64,000 nucleotides of DNA from the NCBI GenBank assembly GCA_004561445.1, contig SFVX01000001.1, forward strand, positions 620,001 through 684,000, given 5' to 3'. Positions within the stretch are counted from its first letter, which is position 1. Every line of letters starts with the position of its first letter. This stretch comes from a bacterium. Lineage in GTDB: Bacteria > Patescibacteriota > Saccharimonadia > Saccharimonadales > Saccharimonadaceae. The position numbers were made by a program, and so were the translations under genes. The notes under the pieces were generated by a model. That model was not told the DNA's origin, made no database searches, and saw nothing but the letters and a program-made list of their open reading frames with translations. Positions 43,263 to 51,997 of this stretch are shown here, in pieces.

Positions 43263-43865
43263 TAACTTCGTGCGGTTGGTGAGTGCGGAGCTTAGCGTGA
43301 TTTGATCGGCGTATTCGAGTGAAATGCCGAGTGGCAAGCCGCGAGCAAGGCGTGTGATTTTGAGTTCTGGGTATTTTTCGTGCAGAAGTTTCTCGAGTAA
43401 AACGGCGGTAGATTCGCCTTCGACGGAGGGATTGGTAGCAATAATGATTTCCTGAACTTGATCCTCTTCTACGCGTGCGATTAGCTCTTTGATATGAAGC
43501 TTGTCCGCCGTGATGCCGTCCATAGGCGAAATGGCGCCACCAAGCACATGATAAGTGCCGTCATAAGATTTGGTGTTTTCGATAGCATAAATATCGAGCG
43601 CCTCTTCGACAACAAGCACGGTGGTTTTATCGCGGCGCGGATCGTCGTAAAGTGGCGACAATTCGTCGTTATCGCTCATAAGTGCGAAAGTTTTTGGACA
43701 GCTTTTGACGCCGTCATGTAGGCGCTCGAGGCTCGTGGCGATGTTCTTGGCGACATTCTGGTCGGCTTTGAGCAAAAAGTAGGCGTAGCGCTCGGCGGTG
43801 CGAGAACCTACGCCAGGAAGGCGCGAGAGTGCTTCGATTACGTCTGTCAGTGCGGATGGTAGCAT
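43260..43865 (-). CDS. recR: Recombination mediator RecR, zinc cysteines mostly lost
   Basis: A 201-residue RecR that acts with RecO/RecF in gap repair. The N-terminal helix-hairpin-helix is LSRLPGVGSRTAERYAYFL, and the Toprim domain has VLVVEEALDIYAIE and the later ATNPSVEGESTA. Between them the canonical four-cysteine zinc finger should lie just before DPRRD; here the segment VKSCPKTFALMSDNDELSPL keeps only one Cys, so zinc is probably not bound. A TATTTT box seven bases before the ATG suggests a leaderless start, and it overlaps the T run of the ebfC terminator. Confidence 0.93.
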   Translation of the reverse strand: MLPSALTDVIEALSRLPGVGSRTAERYAYFLLKADQNVAKNIATSLERLHDGVKSCPKTFALMSDNDELSPLYDDPRRDKTTVLVVEEALDIYAIENTKSYDGTYHVLGGAISPMDGITADKLHIKELIARVEEDQVQEIIIATNPSVEGESTAVLLEKLLHEKYPELKITRLARGLPLGISLEYADQITLSSALTNRTKL

Positions 43866-43870
43866 AACTT

Positions 43871-43905
43871 AAAAAATACGGAGTCGGTCTTGGAGCTCGA
43901 CTCCG
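43871..43905 (-). terminator. Terminator after ebfC
   Basis: CGGAGTCG / CGACTCCG stem, then TATTTTTTAAG on the minus strand; the T run doubles as the recR -10 region. Confidence 0.85.
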
Positions 43906-43914
43906 CGGTTAATT

Positions 43915-44211
43915 TTACATGCCGAAGTTGCCGAGGGCGCCCATAAGAGGCTTCATCTTGTCGGTGGCGATTTCTTGAGCTTTGGCGTAGCCGTCGCGAA
44001 AAGCGTTCTCAATCCAGCGCTCGAGCTCTGGCATATCATCAAAGTCGATTTTCTCTGGGTCGAGGGTAACTTTTTTGACTTTAAGCTCGCCGGTGATCTG
44101 GATAACAACTGCACCGTCGCCCGCTTCAACCTCAACGATTTCGTTCTTGAGATCTTTTTGAGCTTTGCGAAGTTGGTTCAACATTTTCATTTGGTCCATA
44201 GTGGCACCCAT
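43915..44211 (-). CDS. YbaB/EbfC nucleoid-associated protein
   Basis: A 98-residue DNA-binding protein. The pattern QMKMLNQLRKAQKDLKNEIVEVEAGDGAVVIQITGELKVKKVTLDP is typical of YbaB/EbfC, which forms a tweezer-shaped dimer. In many bacteria ebfC lies between dnaX and recR; here it sits just upstream of recR and near dnaX, with a glycosyltransferase, dnaB and dnaX before it. It begins two bases after the glycosyltransferase stop; a second ATG four codons in (MDQMKM) is possible. Confidence 0.92.
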   Translation of the reverse strand: MGATMDQMKMLNQLRKAQKDLKNEIVEVEAGDGAVVIQITGELKVKKVTLDPEKIDFDDMPELERWIENAFRDGYAKAQEIATDKMKPLMGALGNFGM

Positions 44212-44213
44212 AG

Positions 44214-45671
44214 TTATTCTTCTCCCTGATTAGTTGGAATATTTTCGTATATATATAGTCTATCAGAATTTCGACTCTTTGGCGAAGTGATTATCTGTTT
44301 TAATGCAAAACGCTCGTCGTCGCAGATGTTGCTGAGGTAAATGATGCGATTTGGTGTGCGCTCTGGCATTTTATCGACGACGGTAATGCTATTGTAGCGC
44401 TCGAAGAGCTTATAGAAGTCGCGATTATCTTGCGTTTCGCTGACGACGAGAATGCTGCCGCTATCGAATTTGTTGATGAGCTCGATGTCATTATTAAAAT
44501 TCTTGGCGACGTTTGGCGTGTAATGATAGCCCTCGACAAAGTGCGAGAAGCTCGGCAAAATAATGAGAAGTACGACTACGAGCATTGGGACAGTGCCGAT
44601 GAAGCGTGCGTAAGGGTTTTCCGGGAAAAGCGAATGCCATTTTTTGAAAATACTTTCAATGCCAGCGGCACTTAGAATAGCGACCGGAATGATGACGAGA
44701 ACGGCAATATCTTTGTTGAGTCCCGAAAAAACAATAGCAAAAATAACGAGCAGACTAATAACGGTATTGCGTGAGGTAAATAGCTCACCCATAGAGGCAA
44801 GAATGCCGATAAAAATTAGTGCGATGGTGGCAAGGTTAAAAAGAGGCGAAAGATAGACGCTATCGTATGCGATGCCGAAAGAAAAGAACGGCGCAAATGA
44901 CTCGGAAATATTAGTAAAGTAGCTGCCAAAATCAAAGTTGGACGCAAAAAGGATGTCGTTAATGACACTAGGTTGCATGATGCAACTTACAACGAGTGGT
45001 AAGGCTATGATGGCAAAAATTGCAAAGCTGAGTATGACTTGAATGGGCTTAATTTGCTTTAATGCAAAACGTAAGTGTGGGTGCAAAAGTCCAGCGATTG
45101 CGATTGCGATGGCAACATAGATGAGGTGTGGCGTATATAGTGATGCGGAAACAGCGAGGAAGAACGAGACCACGAGTATCGGACTGACGTTTTTGTTTCC
45201 AACGATTTTAGAACCGAGCCACAAAAGTAAGGAAAGCCAGAAAATATACATGATAGTAGGCGTACCAGAGGTAGCAAGAAATAGAAAGGCGGCGCTCAAC
45301 ACGGCAAGAACGGAGCCGAATATTGCAACATCGGATTTAAACCAACGGTTGATAAGCAATACGATGAGGAGCGCTGTAAAAACACCGATAATAATAGACG
45401 GAAGTTTGATGGAGATTAGGTTTAGGCCAAAAAGATTAAGGCTAAGTTTTTGCAGAAGATGATATGGTAGGTCGATAATATTTCCCTGCTGGATGAAATC
45501 CGTGCCGATGTTGCTAGATTTGATAGCGGATTGCATTTCGGCGGAACTGAGACCGCCTGGAGCGACTTTTGGCAGAAAGATTAGTACGCAAAAGAATGCG
45601 ATAAGAAGTCCGATATAACCAATAATGAGGCGATAACGGCGTGCAAAAAATTGTTTAGTGGTCTTTTTCAC
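44214..45671 (-). CDS. PMT/ArnT-like membrane glycosyltransferase
   Basis: A 485-residue protein with about eleven membrane helices and a C-terminal soluble part (HYTPNVAKNFNNDIELINKF onward). The first loop after helix 1 carries acidic residues of the GT-C fold, and IIDLPYHLLQKLSLNLFG resembles dolichyl- or undecaprenyl-phosphate-sugar glycosyltransferases. It would transfer sugar to a surface acceptor; the acceptor is unknown. The start is GTG at 45671 with TAAAAT seven bases upstream, so leaderless. ebfC follows directly. Confidence 0.8.
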   Translation of the reverse strand: MKKTTKQFFARRYRLIIGYIGLLIAFFCVLIFLPKVAPGGLSSAEMQSAIKSSNIGTDFIQQGNIIDLPYHLLQKLSLNLFGLNLISIKLPSIIIGVFTALLIVLLINRWFKSDVAIFGSVLAVLSAAFLFLATSGTPTIMYIFWLSLLLWLGSKIVGNKNVSPILVVSFFLAVSASLYTPHLIYVAIAIAIAGLLHPHLRFALKQIKPIQVILSFAIFAIIALPLVVSCIMQPSVINDILFASNFDFGSYFTNISESFAPFFSFGIAYDSVYLSPLFNLATIALIFIGILASMGELFTSRNTVISLLVIFAIVFSGLNKDIAVLVIIPVAILSAAGIESIFKKWHSLFPENPYARFIGTVPMLVVVLLIILPSFSHFVEGYHYTPNVAKNFNNDIELINKFDSGSILVVSETQDNRDFYKLFERYNSITVVDKMPERTPNRIIYLSNICDDERFALKQIITSPKSRNSDRLYIYENIPTNQGEE

Positions 45672-45721
45672 TAAATTTATTTTAACATAAAAGTCTTCAA
45701 TATCATAATGCGATACAAACG

Positions 45722-47065
45722 TCAGTCGTGATGCTTATCAAGCGACATAAAGCGGACGCGTTTCTTGTCGAAGAAGAGCTCGACGTTGCCGGTGGCACCA
45801 CGACGGTGCTTGGCGAGAATGAGGTCGGTGATGTTTTGGCGTTCGGTTTCTGGATCGTAATAATCCTCGCGATACAAGAACATAACAATATCAGCATCCT
45901 GCTCGATAGAACCAGACTCGCGAAGATCAGATAGCATTGGGATTTTAGGATCACGCGATTCGACGGAACGTGAGAGCTGCGATAGAGCGATTACTGGTAC
46001 ATTAAGTTCACGCGCAATAAGCTTGAGACCTCGTGAAATCTCGGAGATTTCTTGGACGCGGTTGTCCATGGCACGTTTGCTGGATCCGGACATAAGCTGG
46101 AGGTAGTCGACGATAATGAGCCCAATGTCGTTTTCGTGAGCAACGCGGCGGGCTTTGGTGCGCATTTCCATCACGGTGAGGCCTGGTGTATCGTCGATAT
46201 AGATAGACGATTCAGCCATAACGCTCATAGCTTCGGAGATGGCTTCGAAATCTTCCTCTTTAAAATTACCAGTTTCAAGTTTGAAAGACTCGACACCAGA
46301 GGCGTCGGCGAGCATACGGTTAATAAGCTGCTCTTTGCCCATCTCGAGCGAAAAGATAAGGACGGTTTTTTTATTGATATTAGCAACGTTGCTAGCGATA
46401 TTAAGTGCGAAAGCGGTCTTACCCATGGCTGGGCGAGCGGCGAGAATGATTAAGTCGGACTTGTGGAGGCCGGCGGTCATCTTGTCGAGGTCGATAAAGC
46501 CAGTTTTGTAACCGGCGATAGAACCTTTATTCTTCCAGAGCGTTTCGAGATGGTCGAAGGTGTCGGAAAGTAAATCGGCGAGCGAGACGAGTTCGCCTTT
46601 GGTGTGTTGCTCGGAGACCTCAAAAATGTGACGCTCGGCTTCGCCAAGCAGGCTCGTCGTGTCGTTACTGCCATCGTAGGCGTCTTCGGTAATTTTGGCC
46701 GCAGCGGAAATAAGACGGCGGCGCGTGCTTTTTTCGGCGATAATCTCGGCGTAGGCTTTGGCGTGTGCGGCAGTTGGTACGTAGCCGGAAAGCTCAGAGA
46801 TATAGGCAGCGCCGCCGGCTTTATTGAGTTGCTTCTTGGATTTGAGTTCATTGCTGACAGTTAGAATGTCGACCGGGCGGTGCTTTTCATAAAGCGTCCA
46901 CATGGCGCCATAAATAATACGGTGGCGATCATCATAAAAATCGTCAGATTTTAGAATCTCGATAATATCTGGCAGGGATTCTTCGGAAATCAAAATTGCG
47001 CCAAGTAAAGATTTCTCGGCGTCAAGATCTTGCGGAATTAGGCGTTTGGTTTGTTCTTCATTCAT
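45722..47065 (-). CDS. dnaB: Replicative DNA helicase DnaB
   Basis: A 447-residue hexameric helicase that opens the fork. The N-terminal domain begins LIPQDLDAEKSLLGAIL; the RecA-like domain has Walker A ILAARPAMGKTAFALNI, EMGKEQLINRML, Walker B GLIIVDYLQLM, QLSRSVESR and DLRESGSIEQDADIVMFLYR. The stop is TGA and is not part of an overlap, which shows that UGA ends translation in this organism. The ATG overlaps the dnaX TGA as ATGAATGA, so both replisome genes are coupled. Confidence 0.97.
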   Translation of the reverse strand: MNEEQTKRLIPQDLDAEKSLLGAILISEESLPDIIEILKSDDFYDDRHRIIYGAMWTLYEKHRPVDILTVSNELKSKKQLNKAGGAAYISELSGYVPTAAHAKAYAEIIAEKSTRRRLISAAAKITEDAYDGSNDTTSLLGEAERHIFEVSEQHTKGELVSLADLLSDTFDHLETLWKNKGSIAGYKTGFIDLDKMTAGLHKSDLIILAARPAMGKTAFALNIASNVANINKKTVLIFSLEMGKEQLINRMLADASGVESFKLETGNFKEEDFEAISEAMSVMAESSIYIDDTPGLTVMEMRTKARRVAHENDIGLIIVDYLQLMSGSSKRAMDNRVQEISEISRGLKLIARELNVPVIALSQLSRSVESRDPKIPMLSDLRESGSIEQDADIVMFLYREDYYDPETERQNITDLILAKHRRGATGNVELFFDKKRVRFMSLDKHHD

Positions 47066-48533
47066 TGATAGTTACCTCTTCTCCGCCGCCCATAAGTTCA
47101 GCGATACTGGCGAGCTCGGCGTCGGATTGTTTTGTTTCTTCGCGGATATCTAACTCGTAGCCGGTTGGCATTAGTTCGGCGATGAGACTGCGCTTTTTGT
47201 CGATTAGACGCTTAGCGAGTTTGCCGCCAGCATATACGATAACGCGTTCGTTCGTGACTTCGATTTTGGATTTGCGGACGTATTGGAGAATACCGAGTTC
47301 TTCTTTTGCTTCGAGGTTTTGCAGAATTTGAGCTTGAAAATTGTTGGGATCAAAGTCGGCGGAGGTGGGAGCTTTGAGTGTTTCGGCTGGCTTTGGCTCG
47401 GAGGGCTGTTCGACTGACGGTTCGGAAGTAGGTTCTGCTGGCGTTTTGGCTGGGGCTAGCTCTGGCATTGCTAGCTCGGGCGTTTTTGGCGTATCAGTTG
47501 ACTTTGCGGGCTTGGTTGGGCTAGGTGCTGGTTTTGGAGCAGACGCAGCAACGGGAGTGGTGGTTGGTGTGGTGGTTGGCATTGCAAAATTGGCGCTAGC
47601 GACGGCTTGAGGTGCGGTTAACGCGAGTAATAGACGAACATTTGGATAACTGGCGCGCGAAACTTCGGTGAGCTTATCGAGGAGATTTAGAAAAATATTA
47701 TCTGGGCGTTCGAGAATATGCGAGATGAGATTGTCGGCGATAATGTCTGGTTTGACGCTAGAATTGTCGAGCGCGATGAGATTTTCGCGGATTTTAGCGC
47801 TATCACCGGCGGCATAGGCGTTCAAGATTCCGTCAATTTTTTCGTCTGGCGGTAAACCAAAGGCGTGATTTAACATTTCAACGGTAATCTTATCGGAGCT
47901 AAGCGTAGAGACTTGGTCGAGTAAAGATAAAGAATCGCGATAAGAGCCGCCACCGCGACGAACAATAATTTCGAGTGCCTCGTCATCGATATTGATTTTC
48001 TCTGACTTTGCGATTTTTTTCAGATGATCAAACATTGTTGACGGATCGGCGAGGCTAAAAGTTAGAGTTTGACTGCGCGAAGTAATAGTGACTGGCACTT
48101 TGTGGGCGTCGGTGGTCGCCATGATAAAAATCACATGAGCCGGTGGTTCCTCGAGAGTTTTGAGCAAAGCATTAAAAGCAGAACGAGTCAGCATGTGGAC
48201 TTCATCAATGATGTAGATTTTGTATTTGCCTTCGACTGGCGCAATGATAGCTTTTTCGCGTAGGTCACGAATGTTATCGACACCGGTATTGCTAGCTGCA
48301 TCGATCTCAATAATATCTAGATAATCGTCTTCGAGCTCGTACTTGAAACCATTAATCTCGTGAGCAAGAATGCGGGCGACGGAGGTCTTGCCAGTGCCAC
48401 GCGGACCGACAAAAAGATAAGCGTGAGCAAGCTTGTTGCTCTTGATGGCATTTTTGAGCGGGCCGGTTACCTGCTCTTGTCCTACGACATCGTCAAGCGT
48501 CTTCGGGCGGTACCTCCTATATAGTGCCTTCAT
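47058..48533 (-). CDS. dnaX: DNA polymerase III clamp-loader subunit gamma/tau
   Basis: A 491-residue protein. Walker A is YLFVGPRGTGKTSVARILAH, Walker B YIIDEVHML, the sensor is ATTDAHKVP and the trans-acting motif is LTFSLADPS. The zinc module with four Cys that normally follows Walker A is replaced by a short loop (EINGFKYELEDDYLD) without Cys. A Pro/Thr/Ala-rich linker (about 320-395) precedes a small C-terminal domain; no slippery A run for gamma production was seen. TAAAAT stands seven bases before the ATG. Operon: dnaX-dnaB. Confidence 0.95.
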   Translation of the reverse strand: MKALYRRYRPKTLDDVVGQEQVTGPLKNAIKSNKLAHAYLFVGPRGTGKTSVARILAHEINGFKYELEDDYLDIIEIDAASNTGVDNIRDLREKAIIAPVEGKYKIYIIDEVHMLTRSAFNALLKTLEEPPAHVIFIMATTDAHKVPVTITSRSQTLTFSLADPSTMFDHLKKIAKSEKINIDDEALEIIVRRGGGSYRDSLSLLDQVSTLSSDKITVEMLNHAFGLPPDEKIDGILNAYAAGDSAKIRENLIALDNSSVKPDIIADNLISHILERPDNIFLNLLDKLTEVSRASYPNVRLLLALTAPQAVASANFAMPTTTPTTTPVAASAPKPAPSPTKPAKSTDTPKTPELAMPELAPAKTPAEPTSEPSVEQPSEPKPAETLKAPTSADFDPNNFQAQILQNLEAKEELGILQYVRKSKIEVTNERVIVYAGGKLAKRLIDKKRSLIAELMPTGYELDIREETKQSDAELASIAELMGGGEEVTINE

Positions 48534-48636
48534 GTAATCTATTTTACACGCAACACGGCGCGATTTCTACCATGTGCGGTTTAAAGGATTTGGTTCACAT
48601 TTGACCATAAGCGAAATATTTGTTATCTTAAAATGG

Positions 48637-48957
48637 ATGTCAAAGAAAAATAAAAATAAGCAAATTCAGAAAAATTTTAGGCATGCAATTGCAACGGTCA
48701 ATGTTTTGGTTTTTATTTTTGTCTGCTTCAATGCTGCGCTACTTTTGACAGGTGGCTGGGATGATATTTCGATCGTCGTTGTGGTGCTCTTGCCTCTTTG
48801 CTCGCTGATTTCGTTGGGACTTGCCATGGTAAACGTGGCAAAATATAAATCCGAGGGTCGTGAACTAGTAGCATCGATAGTGGCACTAGCTTGCTCGGCG
48901 CTATTGGCTGGATTTGTATTGATTCATCCGGTAGTCATTCAAATGATTGCGGGATAA
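48637..48957 (+). CDS. Small three-helix membrane protein
   Basis: A 106-residue protein with a basic start (MSKKNKNKQIQKNFRHAI) and three hydrophobic segments (VNVLVFIFVCFNAALLLTG; IVVVVLLPLCSLISLGLAMV; IVALACSALLAGFVLIHPVV). No family recognised. The start at 48637 is chosen because TATCTT lies seven bases before it and the reading is then basic-hydrophobic; an upstream ATG at 48574 lies before this box. It forms a single-gene unit with a terminator. Confidence 0.65.
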   Translation: MSKKNKNKQIQKNFRHAIATVNVLVFIFVCFNAALLLTGGWDDISIVVVVLLPLCSLISLGLAMVNVAKYKSEGRELVASIVALACSALLAGFVLIHPVVIQMIAG

Positions 48958-48996
48958 AAAAAATACTCCGTCTATAACGCGACGGGGTATTTTTTA
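48958..48996. terminator. Bidirectional terminator
   Basis: AAAATACTCCGTC / GACGGGGTATTTTTT between the convergent membrane protein and greA genes. Confidence 0.88.
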
Positions 48997-49512
48997 AAGA
49001 CTTGCTTCGACGGCGGCCCAAGTTGCGTCGGTGTTGTCGGCCGGGATGACGACGGATACTTGATCGCCGACTTTGAGGCGGAAATAAGTGACGGATGCGT
49101 AGAGAATTTTGTATTCTTTGCCGTTGATCTCGACGAAGTATTGATCGTCGTGGCTAGTGAGCGTGCCGATGACGGTGCGTCGCTCAACTGGCCCAATCTG
49201 CTTGTAAAGGAATTTGCCAGATTCGCCAATTGTGAGCTTCAGAATATCGCCTTCGACGAGCTTTGACTTGCTGGCGTAGTTGGCTGGAACTGGATAGTTT
49301 TTGCCATCTGGGCCAATCATAATTTGGCCATCAAAAACGCCCTCGATAATTTTACCTTCTGGGCTTTCGCTGACAGTAGCGGCAGGAGTTGTGATAATAT
49401 CTCCGTCGCCGAGCATAGAAGTAAGTAGCTCTTTTGCTGCGGAGAGATTGGTTTCGGCTTCGGTCAAAAGACTACGTAATCTTTTTATTTGTTTTTCTGG
49501 TAATTCAGACAT
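48994..49512 (-). CDS. GreA-type transcription elongation factor
   Basis: A 172-residue protein. The N-terminal coiled coil (KQIKRLRSLLTEAETNLSAAKELL) is shorter than in GreA, and the C-terminal FKBP-like domain shows DILKLTIGESGKFLYKQIGP, VERRTVIGTL and VGDQVSVVIP. Acidic catalytic tip residues are not obvious, so it could be a GreA relative with altered function. The start MSELPEKQ at 49512 has AGGA eight bases upstream; an ATG three codons earlier is possible. Promoter at 49550-49578. Confidence 0.7.
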   Translation of the reverse strand: MSELPEKQIKRLRSLLTEAETNLSAAKELLTSMLGDGDIITTPAATVSESPEGKIIEGVFDGQIMIGPDGKNYPVPANYASKSKLVEGDILKLTIGESGKFLYKQIGPVERRTVIGTLTSHDDQYFVEINGKEYKILYASVTYFRLKVGDQVSVVIPADNTDATWAAVEASL

Positions 49513-49549
49513 ACCTCGCATCCTGTCTGTGTTAACTTTTACTAAGTCT

Positions 49550-49578
49550 ATATTATAAATTTTAAAGCAATCTGTCAA
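49550..49578 (-). promoter_or_regulatory. Promoter of the greA-like gene
   Basis: TTGACA (49573-49578), 17-base spacer, TAATAT (49550-49555); leader of about 30 nt. Confidence 0.75.
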
Positions 49579-49672
49579 CAAAAATATTTTTGACTTTTCC
49601 ACAGAAATAACGGGGGTAGTGTTAAAAGTGTTGTAAATTTTACCATTGACTTTTTGGCGAGAATTGCTTGCG

Positions 49673-50230
49673 TCAGTAAACGATAGTCTTAGTCATATCG
49701 CCGGCGGCTTTATCGACGAGATAATATGCAAGTATGAATAACATGTTATTGCTAAGCTGTAGTATGGCTCCGATTGGTCCGGCGGAGAGCATATTGAGAA
49801 TGATTATGACGGCGAAGATGCTGGTGTTAGCGATAGTGTATTTTTGGCTGTATGGAATTTTATTTTTGCCAAGCAGTTGGTATTGCCAATATGCTCCTGC
49901 TGGGATGCCAAGTAATGCGATTCCCTGTTGAATATTGAGTGGAAGAGTTGGTAAGATTTTTAGAAGTGCGTCAACTAGGATGAAGCGTAAAAGTAGAAAT
50001 GGAATCACACTAGCCCAAAATAGATAGCCGCGCTCGCTGTCGTGATAAATGAGCGCACTTTTTTTCTTGAAGTCGAAGAAAGCGACGAAGCTAGACAAAA
50101 GGATTGACGCGGCGGAAATACCTATAATAATGGCGGTGAGAAATGCAGGCAATTTAAGCGGGAGAACTATAAAAGTGGCAAGTAGGATGGCGATAATTTG
50201 TAAGGCGTAAGAAATGAATATCCGATTCAT
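49673..50230 (-). CDS. Multi-pass membrane protein, unknown
   Basis: A 185-residue protein with about six hydrophobic segments (SYALQIIAILLATFIVLPL; ISAASILLSSFVAFF; FWASVIPFLLLRFILVDALL; IALLGIPAGAYWQYQL; TSIFAVIIILNMLSAG; MLFILAYYLVDKA). No family recognised. The ATG overlaps the TGA of the basic protein upstream, so the two are coupled. Its own stop is a free TGA, a second case where UGA ends translation without an overlap. Confidence 0.65.
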   Translation of the reverse strand: MNRIFISYALQIIAILLATFIVLPLKLPAFLTAIIIGISAASILLSSFVAFFDFKKKSALIYHDSERGYLFWASVIPFLLLRFILVDALLKILPTLPLNIQQGIALLGIPAGAYWQYQLLGKNKIPYSQKYTIANTSIFAVIIILNMLSAGPIGAILQLSNNMLFILAYYLVDKAAGDMTKTIVY

Positions 50231-50748
50231 ATGGCTTGGGATTTTGTCTTCAATGCGAGCACGCTCGGGGATAGGTTTGGTGTCGTCTTTGCGCTTTCGC
50301 CAATCTGCTTCAGGCTCACCGCCGACGGTTTTAGCCGGTTCTGGGTAGAGAGAGGTGAAATCGAATTTTTTGTCTGCTTCTGGGCTTTTAGGAGGGTTCG
50401 AAGATTTATCGGTTTTTTCTTTGCTCTTTTGCTCGTCGAGGGTTTTTTGTTTTTTGCGTCGGCTTCGGCTTTGCGTTTTTTCTCTTGCTCTTCGGCGCGG
50501 CGTTTGAGTTCGGCGGCTTCAAATTCAGGATCGGCTTTTAGATTACGGGTACCGACGTTCTCGGAGAACGAGACGAGATTTGCGTGGCTAATCTGGCGCT
50601 CAATGGCTGGCGTTTTGTCGTCGTCGGCATCGCGTAAAATACTGTCAGACATAGCCATGCTGGAGGGGCGACGTGCGTCGTTGATTTGCGACTCAGTAAG
50701 AGGCTCGGATTCGTCGGGGCCGTTGCCGCTAAGATAAGTTTTTGCCAT
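50227..50748 (-). CDS. Lys-rich disordered protein, unknown
   Basis: A 173-residue hydrophilic protein. The middle is a charged helix (FEAAELKRRAEEQEKKRKAE) followed by a basic stretch (NKKPSTSKRAKKKPINLRT); the ends look disordered. No domain recognised. The start at 50748 (MAKTYLSG) is set by TATAAT at 50755-50760, six bases upstream; the longer frame to 50787 would start inside the promoter. Coupled by ATGA to the membrane protein that follows, perhaps as its cytoplasmic partner. Confidence 0.65.
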   Translation of the reverse strand: MAKTYLSGNGPDESEPLTESQINDARRPSSMAMSDSILRDADDDKTPAIERQISHANLVSFSENVGTRNLKADPEFEAAELKRRAEEQEKKRKAEADAKNKKPSTSKRAKKKPINLRTLLKAQKQTKNSISPLSTQNRLKPSAVSLKQIGESAKTTPNLSPSVLALKTKSQAI

Positions 50749-50785
50749 AAGAATATTATATATTAGTTCGGATTTTGTGCGATAC

Positions 50786-50815
50786 AAAAACAGACGCCCG
50801 TATGAGCGTCTGTTT
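50786..50815 (-). terminator. Terminator after rplL
   Basis: AAACAGACGC / GCGTCTGTTT with T run on the minus strand. Confidence 0.9.
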
Positions 50816-50847
50816 GAATAACATTCTGACTTGTAATTTGATAGAAC

Positions 50848-51225
50848 TTAAGCGAGTTCGACGGTTGCGCCGGCTTCTTCCAAAGCTTTCTTGAGAGCTT
50901 CAGCGTCATCCTTAGCAACTTTCTCTTTAACGGTAGCTGGAGCACCGTCAACCAAAGCCTTAGCTTCGCCAAGACCGAGACCGGTAGCTTCTTTAACAGC
51001 CTTGATAACGGCAATCTTTTGTGCGCCTGCATCTTTGAGAACGACGTCGAATTCGGTCTTCTCATCAGCAGCGGCGGCACCACCCTCAGCTGGGGCGGCA
51101 ACTGCTACAGCGGCAGCAGCTGGCTCGATGCCATATTCGTCCTTAAGGACATTTTTGAGCTCATTAACTTCGAGGACGGTGAGCTTAACCAATTCCTCTG
51201 CGATTTTCTTTACATCAGCAGCCAT
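50848..51225 (-). CDS. rplL: Ribosomal protein bL12 (L7/L12)
   Basis: A 125-residue stalk protein. The N-terminal dimer domain is followed by the Ala-rich hinge (PAAAAVAVAAPAEGGAAAA) and the C-terminal domain with EKTEFDVVLKDAGAQKIAVI and GLGLGEAKALVDGAPATVKE. It recruits translation factors to the ribosome and binds L10, whose gene lies 36 bases upstream; SD GGAG precedes the start. Confidence 0.98.
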   Translation of the reverse strand: MAADVKKIAEELVKLTVLEVNELKNVLKDEYGIEPAAAAVAVAAPAEGGAAAADEKTEFDVVLKDAGAQKIAVIKAVKEATGLGLGEAKALVDGAPATVKEKVAKDDAEALKKALEEAGATVELA

Positions 51226-51261
51226 GTTTGACTCCTTTTTCTGATTAGTAGGTTAATAAAA

Positions 51262-51786
51262 TTAGTTGGTTGCTTTGTCGGCAACGCCGTCGAGCAAAGC
51301 GTGAAGGTTGCCAGAAAGCGCGTTGGTGACGTCGTTGACGGTACCAGTAAGCATGTTGACAACTTGACCAATGAGCTGGTCTTTGCTTGGAAGCTTGGAG
51401 AGTTCCACGACTTCCTGCTCGTTGAGGCTTTTACCCTCAGCGCTGAAAGCACCCTTGAGTTCGAGAGCTTGGTGCTCTTTGGCGAACTTGGCGAGGACCT
51501 GAGCTGGAGCTACTTCGTCATCGTTGGAGATGGCATAAAGAAGCTGACCTTCAAGTGCGCTCGTGTCGGTGTCTTTATAAACAGCGATTTCGCCCATGGC
51601 GACACGGACGAGACGGTTTTTGACGACCTTGATCTTAACGTTGTTTTCGCGAGCAAGGTGGCGAAGTTCTTGCAATTCAGAAACGCTGAGTCCCTGATAT
51701 TTTGCAAAAACGGTCATCTTGGCATCGGAAAGGATCTCGTTTAAGTCGGCAACCAATTGTTGTTTCTTATCTTTGCTAATTGCCAT
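51262..51786 (-). CDS. rplJ: Ribosomal protein uL10
   Basis: A 174-residue protein that forms the base of the L12 stalk. KKQQLVADLNEILSDAKMTV, YQGLSVSELQELRHLAREN, VVKNRLVRVAM and LEGQLLYAIS are typical of the family. A GGAG site precedes the ATG. The long leader upstream could carry the L10-binding site by which L10-L12 represses its own operon (known in other bacteria). Confidence 0.97.
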   Translation of the reverse strand: MAISKDKKQQLVADLNEILSDAKMTVFAKYQGLSVSELQELRHLARENNVKIKVVKNRLVRVAMGEIAVYKDTDTSALEGQLLYAISNDDEVAPAQVLAKFAKEHQALELKGAFSAEGKSLNEQEVVELSKLPSKDQLIGQVVNMLTGTVNDVTNALSGNLHALLDGVADKATN

Positions 51787-51955
51787 AGATAGAAATCTCC
51801 TTTTGGTGTTAAAAAGTCAGAATGTTAAATTTCGTCACCAATATAAGAAATATTTTCCTCGGCGATATATTTAAATTCTTTTGGTTTTACCTCGAGAATA
51901 GTCGCTGTCTTTGGTAACTGGGAGATATTTTAGCAAAGATTATGCACGAAGTCAA
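51787..51955 (-). promoter_or_regulatory. rplJ promoter and putative L10 leader
   Basis: TTGACT (51950-51955), 17-base spacer, TAAAAT (51927-51932). The leader of about 135 nt has AAAGACAGCGAC and GAGGUAAAACC, which recall the kink-turn part of L10 leaders; the match by eye is partial. Confidence 0.5.
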
Positions 51956-51997
51956 GTGCCTGATTGTTTATTTGTCGAAATATGTTATAATATCTTA

